A stretch of 64,000 nucleotides of DNA. Source: Vibrio ezurae NBRC 102218 (GTDB lineage: Bacteria > Pseudomonadota > Gammaproteobacteria > Enterobacterales > Vibrionaceae). The position numbers were made by a program, and so were the translations under genes. The DNA lies in contig NZ_BATM01000005.1 in NCBI RefSeq assembly GCF_000467185.1, positions 1-64,000 on the forward strand, given 5' to 3'. The notes below the pieces were generated by a model. The model saw only the letters and a program-made list of their open reading frames with translations, was not told the origin of the DNA and did no database searches. Shown here piece after piece: positions 35,990 through 44,252 of this stretch; the first letter of the stretch is position 1; each line of letters starts with the position of its first letter.

Positions 35990-37345
35990 ATGGACAATGA
36001 AGGTTATCATTACAAACATCTTCAGAAAGGACTTTCAATCTATAAGCAAAAGCAGAGTAAAAACTACTATCTATACCTTCGAGGCACTTATCAAGGAGCT
36101 CCAATAGAGCGTAGATTTAGCCTGAGAACCAGTAATGAACAAGAAGCTGAACAGCAAGCATATCGGCATTATTTTAACATGAGGGATGGTACGCCTTCTA
36201 AAGAACTTGAGGCACCATCAAAAAAGCTCAAGCTTTCTAGTATCTGTCAAAAAATCATCGAGCAACTGGATAAAGACGTCCAGCAAAGCTCCAAAAAAAA
36301 TCCTCAGCCCAAAACACATATAGCATGTATCAAAAATGATATCCTTCCTTCATATGGAGATCTGCCTATAACTAAGTTTAAAAGTAAGCAGATAAAAGAA
36401 ATCTTTAATACAGCTAAAAACAAAACCAAATTGAGTAATCTAAAAAAGATAATTAATGATATTTTTACATATGCCTACGATGAAGAGTTGATAAAAAAGG
36501 GGGATATACCTGATGTTAATCATAAAGGGAAATTTAATGATCACAACTCTAGAAAACCTTTTAGTAAAACAGATTTAGATAATATTAAACGAAATTTACC
36601 ACTATTTATTGATGAAAGTGCGAATGAAACAGTAGCTCAGAATCGTTTTTTATTATCTATTGCATTTGACTTTCTATTGCTTACTGGTTGTCGACCTGGA
36701 ACAGAAATTGATGGGCTAAAATATGGATGCATATCCAAAATCACAGAAAGAAATGGGGATAATAACAACTTCAAACTAACATTCCCTCAATCAAAAACAG
36801 AAAACCACAAAAAACCAAGAACAATACAAATAACTAGAAGTGTATTTTGTCTCTTTTTAAAAGTACATATGAAATTTAACCCCAACGTATACAAACATTT
36901 AAATGAAAGCTATAAAAAATCGACACAAACAATAAATGGGAAACATTTATTCTATAAAGATAGTTCTTTAAGCAATGAATATGATAATGTTTTTTTTAAA
37001 TCTATAGATAAAGAACAATTTATATTTAGGCGACCTAGTCATCCTAACCTAACTCTTGGTTGGAGTAAATTTTTCAAACAACTAATGAGTAAACTAAACT
37101 TCGATTACACCTTATACTCATGTCGCCATTATTATATAACGAAATTATTAAAAGCTAATGTAGACATTCACACTGTAGCATTACAGTGTGGCACCTCAAT
37201 AAAAGTCATTGAAGATTATTATTCAGATATGCAAGCATATGATGCAAGTGACCGAATTTTGCAACAAATGCCAAGAGAAAGTATCGAATTTGAGGTGGTT
37301 CGTAATGGTAAAGTAACAAAGGTTCATACTTTTGATTTGAAATGA
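35990..37345 (+). CDS. Tyrosine recombinase integrase
   Basis: Site-specific recombinase that presumably inserted this element into the tRNA-Leu gene next to it. The 451-aa protein has an N-terminal DNA-binding region, a core-binding helical domain (about 75-165) and a C-terminal catalytic domain with Arg235 in TGCRPGTEI, Arg379-His380 in YSCRHYY and a terminal Tyr at 410 or 411 in EDYYSD. The usual His two or three positions before the second Arg is replaced (SCRH rather than HxLRH), which is seen in some divergent integrases. No excisionase-like gene was recognised nearby. Confidence 0.93.
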   Translation: MDNEGYHYKHLQKGLSIYKQKQSKNYYLYLRGTYQGAPIERRFSLRTSNEQEAEQQAYRHYFNMRDGTPSKELEAPSKKLKLSSICQKIIEQLDKDVQQSSKKNPQPKTHIACIKNDILPSYGDLPITKFKSKQIKEIFNTAKNKTKLSNLKKIINDIFTYAYDEELIKKGDIPDVNHKGKFNDHNSRKPFSKTDLDNIKRNLPLFIDESANETVAQNRFLLSIAFDFLLLTGCRPGTEIDGLKYGCISKITERNGDNNNFKLTFPQSKTENHKKPRTIQITRSVFCLFLKVHMKFNPNVYKHLNESYKKSTQTINGKHLFYKDSSLSNEYDNVFFKSIDKEQFIFRRPSHPNLTLGWSKFFKQLMSKLNFDYTLYSCRHYYITKLLKANVDIHTVALQCGTSIKVIEDYYSDMQAYDASDRILQQMPRESIEFEVVRNGKVTKVHTFDLK

Positions 37346-37362
37346 GTGAAAATGTGACAAGC

Positions 37363-37408
37363 ATATATAATACTAATTTTATATTGATATATAATTAGTA
37401 TTATATAT
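37363..37408. repeat. Perfect 16-bp AT-rich inverted repeat
   Basis: ATATATAATACTAATT at 37363-37378 and its exact complement at 37393-37408 enclose a 14-base spacer. It lies just after the integrase stop. It could be a transcription terminator-like cruciform or a recombinase or regulator binding site. Confidence 0.8.
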
Positions 37409-37428
37409 ATCAATATGAATATTTACAT

Positions 37429-38103
37429 ATGACTATTTCAAATATCGCTAAAAAGTACAGTCTAACTATTAGCTTTGTTTTTATTTTATTCTATTCATTA
37501 TATCCAATATACTCTGAAGCTAAAAATAATGACTTATCGATCGCTTTAAAAAAAATAACCTCAATTGACGGATTTCAAAGATCAGGTTTACCACTTAAAA
37601 ACGACGACTGTAGTAATGGCTTGTCTAGAGGTGTAATGCATTACTCATATGATAACCTAGGTAAAAGCGGTGTTCAGTATTACATTATTGAAAAATGTAA
37701 ATACCGAACAATATTTATTGATAAAGAGTCGATTGTTATAGCTGATGATAGTTCTGATGTACTAGGTTTAGAGCAAGAATTTTTAATAATCAGTCTAAGT
37801 AACAGTAATATAAACAACATTCTTAGTGAAATAGGACTATCTGATTATATTTTTTTTCCAAAGAAACTAAGCTTTTATTACAACTATACAATAAACAATG
37901 TATATGCTGGTATATCAGAAACAGATAGTGGAGCAGGAATTATGATAGATCTACAATATTATGATCTATCTTCACTATATGCTAGTAGTCTTAATGAGTT
38001 TGAAGAAAACAAACTATTATCTTCACTTAAATATTTATTTAATACTAATGACAAGAAAAACAATGGATATATAGCAACTATTCGAACAAGGCGTTATTTA
38101 TAA
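37429..38103 (+). CDS. Hypothetical exported protein
   Basis: A 224-aa protein of low GC content. An N-terminal signal peptide is likely: MTISNIAKKYS, then a hydrophobic stretch SLTISFVFILFYSLYPIYS to about residue 30, with a cleavage site near SEA. The mature part is rich in Ser, Asn and Tyr, with single Cys residues in DDCSNG and EKCKYR that could form a disulphide. No family recognised. It is the first cargo gene after the integrase. Confidence 0.65.
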   Translation: MTISNIAKKYSLTISFVFILFYSLYPIYSEAKNNDLSIALKKITSIDGFQRSGLPLKNDDCSNGLSRGVMHYSYDNLGKSGVQYYIIEKCKYRTIFIDKESIVIADDSSDVLGLEQEFLIISLSNSNINNILSEIGLSDYIFFPKKLSFYYNYTINNVYAGISETDSGAGIMIDLQYYDLSSLYASSLNEFEENKLLSSLKYLFNTNDKKNNGYIATIRTRRYL

Positions 38104-38211
38104 TGGTTATTTTGAATTAATCATACAATGCTACCTGATAATAATATGAAGTAAAAAAATGGAGACTGTTCTTAATTCTATATAATTGCCTAAACTAAGC
38201 CTTAAAGGCTA
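38104..38211. other. Short spacer before IS remnant
   Basis: AT-rich, no gene seen; its last part merges into the decayed transposase. Confidence 0.4.
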
Positions 38212-38589
38212 AGGATAAGCAGTATAAATAAGAAAGAGCTTAAAACTTTAGCTAAGGAAGCCATTAAAGGAATTAAAATACCTGAAGACTTAACTGAGTT
38301 CAGCCAAATGCTGAATGAGGGTGCTCTCAATGCCGACATAGATGAGTATGGCGCAGAGATATCACCTAGCCTCGTATTGCGAGTGACAAATGCGGTGATA
38401 AAAGAGATAGTCGAGCGGTAAACTAGGCCACTTGATGCCATTTACCCCATTGTTTATCTCGATGTATTGTGACCAATATCTACCAAGAAAAACGTATTAT
38501 CAATAAGTAGATCCTCCTCACTAGACATTAACACCGATGGTCAGAAAGAACTCATGGGGATGTGGATAGCAGAAACCGAGACGCTGGGT
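38212..38589 (+). pseudogene. Decayed IS256-family (Mutator-type) transposase
   Basis: In one frame the sequence encodes KELKTLAKEAIKGIKIPEDL, typical of the IS256 transposase N-terminus, then ALNADIDEYG. After an in-frame TAA at 38419 it continues PLDAIYPIVYLD, the region carrying the first catalytic Asp, then a stop. Finally DINTDGQKELMGMWIAETE matches the next conserved block. Internal deletions have removed most of the protein, and no terminal repeats were found. It cannot be active. Confidence 0.82.
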
Positions 38590-38688
38590 TATATGAATCC
38601 CTAAATTTGAAAAGTACGAATTATCTTTAGTATCGTATTCATTTAACTCTAGCTCACTATTGCAAGGCTAAACACTGTCTTCGAAGGT

Positions 38689-39120
38689 TTATTTCTTTAA
38701 ACGTAGGCTGTCTTTATGAACTCTAGTTGGAACGGCATGAGGAAAATTTACCAATGCCGTTTTTCCTTCGTTCTCAAGTATCACTCCAATTCCAAGGTCT
38801 TGATGTCCAATATAAAATACTGAATCCCCAACATTGAATTGCAGGTGCTCCTTGTTTACCTGAGTTGTCGGTGTGGGATTAGCTGCTTCATAAGCAACTT
38901 TAACTTCATGGGCAACTTTAGCTTCATCAACAATAGATGTCGCTCGCAACTGAATGTATATGCTCTCGCACTTGTCCATATTTCCTTCAGACAAAGCTTT
39001 TGCTTTAGTCCATAAGCCTTTTCTGATCTCACCTATCTCAAGTTCATCTGCGACAAGGTCGTATACCCACTCTTCTATAATACGTTTTTTTGAGCTTCTA
39101 TTTTTAGTAAAAAATCGCAT
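38689..39120 (-). CDS. Hypothetical protein with C-terminal SH3-like segment
   Basis: A 143-aa protein. The N-terminal two-thirds is helical and charged (MRFFTKNRSSKKRIIEEWVYDLVADELEIGEIRKG...), with a repeated motif VAHEVKVAYEAA. The last 50 residues, FNVGDSVFYIGHQDLGIGVILENEGKTALVNFP, look like the small beta-barrel found at the end of UvrD-type or CarD-like proteins. No named family. A Shine-Dalgarno is not obvious. Confidence 0.6.
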   Translation of the reverse strand: MRFFTKNRSSKKRIIEEWVYDLVADELEIGEIRKGLWTKAKALSEGNMDKCESIYIQLRATSIVDEAKVAHEVKVAYEAANPTPTTQVNKEHLQFNVGDSVFYIGHQDLGIGVILENEGKTALVNFPHAVPTRVHKDSLRLKK

Positions 39121-39391
39121 TGCTTTGATGTTCCAATCCCAAGATAACTTATTAATTTATCGATACTACTTACTTAAATCCACTAGCGCCAACACGTCTC
39201 TGGACAAAGCTTTGTCAGTTGTATTACTAAATTAGGATATAACGGGTTAGCTGAGATATGAGAAAGTAACGCCGTATTAAGTAGCCAAAAACCAATGCGA
39301 TACACTTTGCAGAGCGAAATCGGCATGCGTTTTTGGTCTGTCTTAAACACTTTGTTATATTTTATTTCCCGCAACCCTATGATTATAAACC
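39121..39391. other. Spacer without recognised gene
   Basis: About 270 bases between two minus-strand genes; short overlapping frames only. Confidence 0.4.
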
Positions 39392-39847
39392 CTATTTTAT
39401 AAAATGAATATCTACATAGTCAATGACTTCATGCTTTCTATGATTCTGTAACCGCCAATATTGACGTTTCCCATGAGCTTTAAAAACAAATGTGCCTGTA
39501 CGATAAAGAACTTCACCACCATTAATATGGTGAATTCGCGTGACTAAATCCCCTGTTATTCGTAATTCACGCTGGCTAATCACGACTACATTGCCACTGA
39601 ACTTCATAAAGTTTAATTCATTATCAACTCGTTCTTCTTGATAGCCTTTTGCTACAATTCCGTCACCTAAACGGCTAAATTCTATTTTCCCACGATTACC
39701 CACTCTGGAATTATCTAACCACTGAAGAGTAAAGTCATGAGTGCCAATTATGGCTTTGTTTACAAAGTGTTCTGAGACATTACCAGCTTTCAATGAAAAA
39801 CTAAGAAGTAATAATACAATTCCCAACCCATTTATGACGTGTTTCAA
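39392..39847 (-). CDS. Hypothetical exported protein
   Basis: A 151-aa protein with a clear signal peptide: MKHVINGLGIVLLLLSFSLKA, cleavage near residue 21-22. The mature part is rich in beta-forming residues (KIEFSRLGDGIVAKGYQEERV, VISQRELRITGDLVTRIHHI) and contains no Cys. No family recognised. It lies in the element cargo, with an upstream AGGAAG before the ATG. Confidence 0.65.
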   Translation of the reverse strand: MKHVINGLGIVLLLLSFSLKAGNVSEHFVNKAIIGTHDFTLQWLDNSRVGNRGKIEFSRLGDGIVAKGYQEERVDNELNFMKFSGNVVVISQRELRITGDLVTRIHHINGGEVLYRTGTFVFKAHGKRQYWRLQNHRKHEVIDYVDIHFIK

Positions 39848-39940
39848 GTCTGCTTCCTTTTATTTAAGATGACTGATATATGACTAATTTTCGCTAAAAT
39901 ATAACGCCTAAATCAGGTGCGCCGTAGGCTTCACCTGGAT

Positions 39941-40159
39941 TTACTTGTTAAATTTGTACTTGCTGGCAACGTATTTGGTCGAGTTCTCAATATTTGGAAA
40001 TACAGTTCTTTCATTAATATTCAGTAAATCCAATTCATCTAGAATAGCCGACTTATTTTTTATTGTTATCCGCTCAACTTGAATTTCAGGAGTTCCTTGT
40101 CCGTCTAGCACTGCATCAAGACCAAATAGTAAAAATGCTCCGATTATGAAATGATACAA
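39941..40159 (-). CDS. Possible small membrane-anchored protein (72 aa)
   Basis: A 72-aa frame with a short hydrophobic N-terminus (MYHFIIGAFLLFGLDAVL) and a polar remainder. No Shine-Dalgarno and no family recognised, so support is limited to the open frame and its signal-anchor-like start. Confidence 0.4.
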   Translation of the reverse strand: MYHFIIGAFLLFGLDAVLDGQGTPEIQVERITIKNKSAILDELDLLNINERTVFPNIENSTKYVASKYKFNK

Positions 40160-40380
40160 AATAACTCTATACTTGCTCGAAAAATGTTGGGGGCTTGCGT
40201 ATTTCAGGCAAAGATCATAAACGATGCCACCAAAATTTTTGACTTTTGATTTCCTTTAGCTATTTTGTTGCAGATTTTCGTCTAAAATTTCCCAAAAGGC
40301 ATTCCTTGTCACAATTCACTTGGGTCGGGTGCAACTTGAACAGTTAGAACAAGTTGCACTAATGCTACTTGTAATTATTC
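40160..40380. other. Spacer without recognised gene
   Basis: About 220 AT-rich bases, no credible frame. TTGCAACTTGAAC-like repeats near 40331-40356 (AACTTG and CAAGTTG) form a weak inverted repeat. Confidence 0.35.
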
Positions 40381-40818
40381 TCAGTTGATATCTCTCAGAA
40401 ATACAATTTTACCATCACGGAAATCACGCACCTGTTGAGCAAGCCCTTCGATTTCTTCACGCGCTTTAATAAGCTTTATAGCTTTATCATGCTCCATTTT
40501 TGGCAAAGCTCTCTGCAGGAACTGTTCAGTAATCAAAACCATCGAAAATAAGTAAGTGAAACGCTCATCAACATTAAACGCCAAATGTCTAAGTGAGTTA
40601 GTTTTGTTGTTTTGAATATCAGTGATGTGGCCAGTTAAGAATGCTTGATCTAACATCCCTTGCACGAGTGTATGATTGCCAGTTTCATTTGGATCAGGTA
40701 GTAAGCAAAACGAATCATCAAAATAAGCATCCAGCACTAAATCAACCAACTCATGCGCTTTTTTGCCAAACTCAAAAGTTGATACTTTCTCTTTAAATAT
40801 ATTGCTAAAGAAACCCAT
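40381..40818 (-). CDS. Hypothetical cytoplasmic protein (145 aa)
   Basis: The start at 40818 is chosen because AGGGGG lies seven bases upstream; a longer frame would add seven residues. The protein begins MGFFSNIFKEKVSTFEFGKKAHEL and is mainly alpha-helical, with no membrane segment or signal. No family recognised. It stands alone on the minus strand inside the element. Confidence 0.7.
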   Translation of the reverse strand: MGFFSNIFKEKVSTFEFGKKAHELVDLVLDAYFDDSFCLLPDPNETGNHTLVQGMLDQAFLTGHITDIQNNKTNSLRHLAFNVDERFTYLFSMVLITEQFLQRALPKMEHDKAIKLIKAREEIEGLAQQVRDFRDGKIVFLRDIN

Positions 40819-41695
40819 CTGATTACCCCCTAATCGCACTTATATTCCAGTAAGATAGTTAAATCATTGCCAAGTCCAAACCATCTAACTTGTGGTATTT
40901 CGGCTTTATGTGGTGAGTCATTGCGCTAATAGCCGTGTTGTACATATCTCGAGTAAATATTTCAGGTACTCTAGAATTGCTTTAGCGAAATTACCAATCT
41001 CAATATGGACGCATTATACTGTATAAGCATCCATTAACCGTGATGAGTATCAATTATGCGTAAGGTTGCTTGGTAAGTTTACGATTTTGTTAATTGGGTA
41101 AATGATAATTGTAAAGGCCATCACCATACGCCTTAATATCTACGTTAAGTTCATCCATAAACAATGGAAAGATTTGGAAACTTTGGGGCAATTCTGAGTT
41201 CCCCCCCTCCCTCAACCGCTTTTAAAAACTCAAAAACCAAACAAAAGTATCTATCTTAGCTTTCTATCACTTACCTATTAGGCGTGGAGCTTCCATTTTG
41301 TTGCTCTTAAATCCATAAAGTAACTTTCCGTTCTACTCACAAAAAAAGCATCCTATTCCCTTCTATCGGAATACAATGTTCGCTATACGTCCGTATTCTG
41401 ATTGCTTAAAATCACCACGTAGAAGATCAGCGACTGACCATACAAACGAAGCTATTGATGAGTGGTTATTATGAGTTTTACCTTGAGACATACAAAACAG
41501 ACTCTTTCAGAGAGAAAAATTGCATGAATTATCCAGAAATAAGCACAACTATTCTGTAAACGATATCAAAAAGAGTTGGATAGAGCATCCGTGGGTGGTT
41601 CGTCTGCGTGGCACAGGAGGCTTTTGCAGGCTCAAGGGATGCACTAGGCAAACTACCAGAGTTAGCCCCTGTCTATGGGACGTCACAATAAACAA
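40819..41695. other. Long stretch without a supported gene
   Basis: About 880 bases. A frame at 41520-41852 exists but overlaps the terminator at 41696 and the minus-strand gene at 41743, and has no Shine-Dalgarno, so it is not called. A C-tract CCCCCCCTCCCTC lies near 41201-41213. Probably eroded DNA within the element. Confidence 0.45.
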
Positions 41696-41726
41696 ATCAC
41701 GATGGTATCAGCAAAACCATCGTGAT
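41696..41726 (-). terminator. Hairpin terminator of the 95-aa gene
   Basis: ATCACGATGGT and ACCATCGTGAT form a perfect 11-bp stem with a nine-base loop. On the minus strand it follows the stop at 41743 and is trailed by TTGTTTATTG, a weak T-rich tail. Confidence 0.7.
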
Positions 41727-41742
41727 CTATCTTTGATACAGC

Positions 41743-42030
41743 CTAGAATGGAAGGCGAGGGGTACACAGCGATTGTATTTTGTCTTCTATCTTACATAGC
41801 AATTCTGTTTCGGTTGGCTTGTGGTTTGTCATTCTGGCTTGCTCTAGAATAGAAACCATAAACCAAGATAGAGCATAGGGATCAACATGATCACTACGAC
41901 TCATTACCATATCACTTAAATCTTCATGCATAGCATGAATCCATTCAAGTGATGCGATTTCAAAGTTGGCGTGGTCCATTATATCTAAGCAAGTGCTCGT
42001 ACAATGGATACTCTCTTTACTAAACTCCAT
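41743..42030 (-). CDS. Hypothetical protein (95 aa)
   Basis: A soluble 95-aa protein beginning MEFSKESIHCTSTCLDIMDH, with an acidic middle. The ATG is preceded by GAGGGAAGCTT, a good Shine-Dalgarno, and the stop by a strong hairpin, which together support a real gene. It is divergent from the Xre regulator at 42248, with about 217 bases between them, and may be its target. No family recognised. Confidence 0.65.
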   Translation of the reverse strand: MEFSKESIHCTSTCLDIMDHANFEIASLEWIHAMHEDLSDMVMSRSDHVDPYALSWFMVSILEQARMTNHKPTETELLCKIEDKIQSLCTPRLPF

Positions 42031-42247
42031 AAGCTTCCCTCTTACCCGTAAGTATCAGGTTTTGATAGTGTTAACCTTATCGAGGACAACACCTTTTACA
42101 AAACCTTATCTAGATGTATTATTAAGGCTACAATTTATCTCTCAAAAAACAATAATAACCTCCTATAGATTAAATATAGTAATAGAAAATTGCTTTTGCA
42201 AGTTTTTTTGCTCTTCTGTAGATAATAAAGATATAAAGGAAGTAATT

Positions 42248-42448
42248 TTGCTTAAATGTAACCTATCTAGAATCATGGGTGAGAAGCGATTGAAGATATC
42301 TGACGTTGCACGAGACACAGGGATAAACAGAGGTACTATCACCCGCATGTATAACGAAACGGCCACTCGGGTTGACCTTGATGTTATTGAAGCCTTGTGT
42401 CGATATTTAGAGATCGGTATATCAGAACTCTACCAACTTCAAGACTAG
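42248..42448 (+). CDS. Xre/Cro-family small DNA-binding protein
   Basis: A 66-aa single-domain helix-turn-helix protein. Translation from the TTG at 42248 gives LKCNLSRIMGEKRLKISDVA, the standard start of this short YozG-like family, and AAGGA lies seven bases upstream. The recognition region is KISDVARDTGINRGTITRMYN. Longer upstream frames would lack this support. A possible promoter (TTGCAA at 42196, TAGATA at 42219) precedes it. Probably a repressor of the divergent 95-aa gene or of element functions. Confidence 0.85.
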   Translation: MLKCNLSRIMGEKRLKISDVARDTGINRGTITRMYNETATRVDLDVIEALCRYLEIGISELYQLQD

Positions 42449-42650
42449 GGGTAGATCTAATAATTAAAGGGGAAGTAAGAGCAAAGTTCACACATACGAT
42501 AGGACTGTTCTTGTTGCTCGACTTTCGAATTGATTGTTGCCTATGCGTATGTGTGACTTAATCAAGGCTCATTAGCGATACGTTAAATGAATTCGCGAAA
42601 GTGAATGTATTCAACACAAAACATATACACAATGAGAAATAGCCTTAAGG

Positions 42651-43226
42651 CTATGCACACTTATTCCAGTGCCTCTTCACTGTCGCAATGCCTAAGGCCA
42701 GTTCAGCAGCAGTCTTTCCCTGTGATAACCCATTCATTTTGCACTCCTGGACCCGTTTAGTTGTTTCAATAGCTATTGGCCTACCTAACTTCTTGCCTTC
42801 AGCTTTAGCTCTGGCTAAGCCTTCCTGAGTTCGCTCACGAATTCGGTTGCGTTCAAATTCAGCAAAAGCAGAAAACATTTGCAGCATGAGCTTACCTTCC
42901 GATGAAGATAAATCAGCAACAGGCAGATCAAGACAAACAACTTTAATATAGGAATCGCTTAGCATCTGAATAGTTTGTTGGACATCAATATTGTCACGCC
43001 CCAAGCGATCAAGTTTCAGCACGACTAATGTATCCCCTGCTTCTAGCTTGTGATTGAGCAAATTGGAAAACTGTTCTCTATCACAAGCTTTAGTACTACC
43101 TGATATAGTCTCAGAGATAATACGCGATGATAAAATATCGTATCCAGCATTCTGGATAGCTAATACTTGGTTTTCTGTTGTTTGCTCAGTAGTAGAAACT
43201 CGGCAGTACGCAAATACTCTTCCCAT
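42651..43226 (-). CDS. Serine recombinase (resolvase/invertase)
   Basis: A 191-aa small serine recombinase. The catalytic domain begins YCRVST with Ser11; the LDRLGRD and EFERNRIRERTQEG helix of the family are present. A C-terminal helix-turn-helix (GLSQGKTAAELALGIATVKRHWNK) ends the protein. Length is normal for Tn3-type or plasmid resolvases. The upstream region holds six copies of the GGTATCA motif, the probable res site. It could resolve multimers of the element or invert a segment. Confidence 0.93.
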   Translation of the reverse strand: MGRVFAYCRVSTTEQTTENQVLAIQNAGYDILSSRIISETISGSTKACDREQFSNLLNHKLEAGDTLVVLKLDRLGRDNIDVQQTIQMLSDSYIKVVCLDLPVADLSSSEGKLMLQMFSAFAEFERNRIRERTQEGLARAKAEGKKLGRPIAIETTKRVQECKMNGLSQGKTAAELALGIATVKRHWNKCA

Positions 43227-43238
43227 AAATCACCTATT

Positions 43239-43355
43239 GGTATCAAAAAACTTAGTATCATTATAGTTTAGGTATCATAAATTGCAAATCTAGTTTGTTG
43301 ATACCAATTATGTTGATTTTTAACTGGTATCATTTAACGTGTGTTTATTGATACC
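43239..43355. promoter_or_regulatory. Candidate res site, six GGTATCA motifs
   Basis: GGTATCA or its complement TGATACC occurs at 43239, 43254 (A for the first G), 43271, 43299 (inverted), 43326 and 43349 (inverted). 43271-43305 and 43326-43355 are inverted pairs of 35 and 30 bp, the size of resolvase subsites. The cluster fills the gap between the resolvase start and the ParB-like gene's stop. Confidence 0.65.
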
Positions 43356-43361
43356 AGACTG

Positions 43362-44252
43362 CTAATCAACTCTCTGGGTTGTGTCGTAATAAGATTTTGC
43401 CGTTTGCGTCATATCATTGATTAAAGTGTTTAGCAGCTCCCCATCTATATGGTAAAAGTAAATTTCTAGTTTAGAACTACCCTTCTTCTTCAGTAAGATA
43501 TATTTATTATCTTTACGGTATAAGTAAGTTTCTGAGGAGGCGGATTTATACTCAAACATCATCTTGACTATAAACTTTATAGTATTAACATGCTGAGTCT
43601 CTAAATTGCAATTTTCTAACTCTTCTAGACCTGCAATTATATTATTATATTTTTTTGAGTTTTTTATTTCTAATTTCTGTAATGCATGAATATGATCCAC
43701 ATCATCATGAGTAAGCATATCAGGAATTATTTTATTAAAAATAACTTCATTTATTTTTGTAAACCTCATTAACTTTGAAATATAGCTAGGATGAACCCCC
43801 CAGTCTTTTGCTATTTTCTTTTGTGCTCTCCCACTTTTAACAGAATGCTCAACAAACATTGCTTTCTGATATTCACTCACACCATCTGTTTCTTTCATTA
43901 AATGCATCAAGGTAAATGCCTGATAACAGTTGTCACCCGAGTTCAATATCGAAACAATAGTGAACTTATCATCTGATTTGTTAGATTTAAACTTTTGGAA
44001 GTCACAGAAAGACGAAACTAATATTATCTTCTTTTTTTCTTCTGAGAAGTAGCCAAAAGCAGGCACTACTTGTTTATTACCTTGGACTTCTTTATTTTCA
44101 ACAAAACAAGGTCGTAAGGAGGGAGAATATTCTACATATTCATTAAGTTCATCGTAGGTTAATTCTTGCTTACTATATTTAATAGTTTTGCTAGTTGAAA
44201 TGAATGTTTCTTTAGTCGAAATTAGCTTATCTATGAAGTTATTTTTACTCAT
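43362..44252 (-). CDS. ParB-like DNA-binding protein
   Basis: A 296-aa protein related to plasmid ParB/RepB partition proteins. The central helix-turn-helix reads SVKSGRAQKKIAKDWGVHPSYISKLMRFTKI (about 135-166), as in KorB/ParB. The N-terminal ParB nuclease-like domain is weak: SPSLRPCF and QVVPAFGYFSEEKKKIILV are the best candidates, without the usual GERR motif. No ParA is present. It neighbours the resolvase and a tandem 9-bp repeat, a set usually found near plasmid stability loci. Confidence 0.78.
   Translation of the reverse strand: MSKNNFIDKLISTKETFISTSKTIKYSKQELTYDELNEYVEYSPSLRPCFVENKEVQGNKQVVPAFGYFSEEKKKIILVSSFCDFQKFKSNKSDDKFTIVSILNSGDNCYQAFTLMHLMKETDGVSEYQKAMFVEHSVKSGRAQKKIAKDWGVHPSYISKLMRFTKINEVIFNKIIPDMLTHDDVDHIHALQKLEIKNSKKYNNIIAGLEELENCNLETQHVNTIKFIVKMMFEYKSASSETYLYRKDNKYILLKKKGSSKLEIYFYHIDGELLNTLINDMTQTAKSYYDTTQRVD

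Noticed and set aside
39848..39960. AACGCCTAAA...GCGCC region as an integron attC site
   Set aside because: No complementary outer core pairs with it, and no integron integrase is present.
41520..41852. 110-aa frame on the plus strand
   Set aside because: It crosses a strong hairpin, overlaps the better supported minus-strand gene at 41743, and lacks a ribosome binding site.
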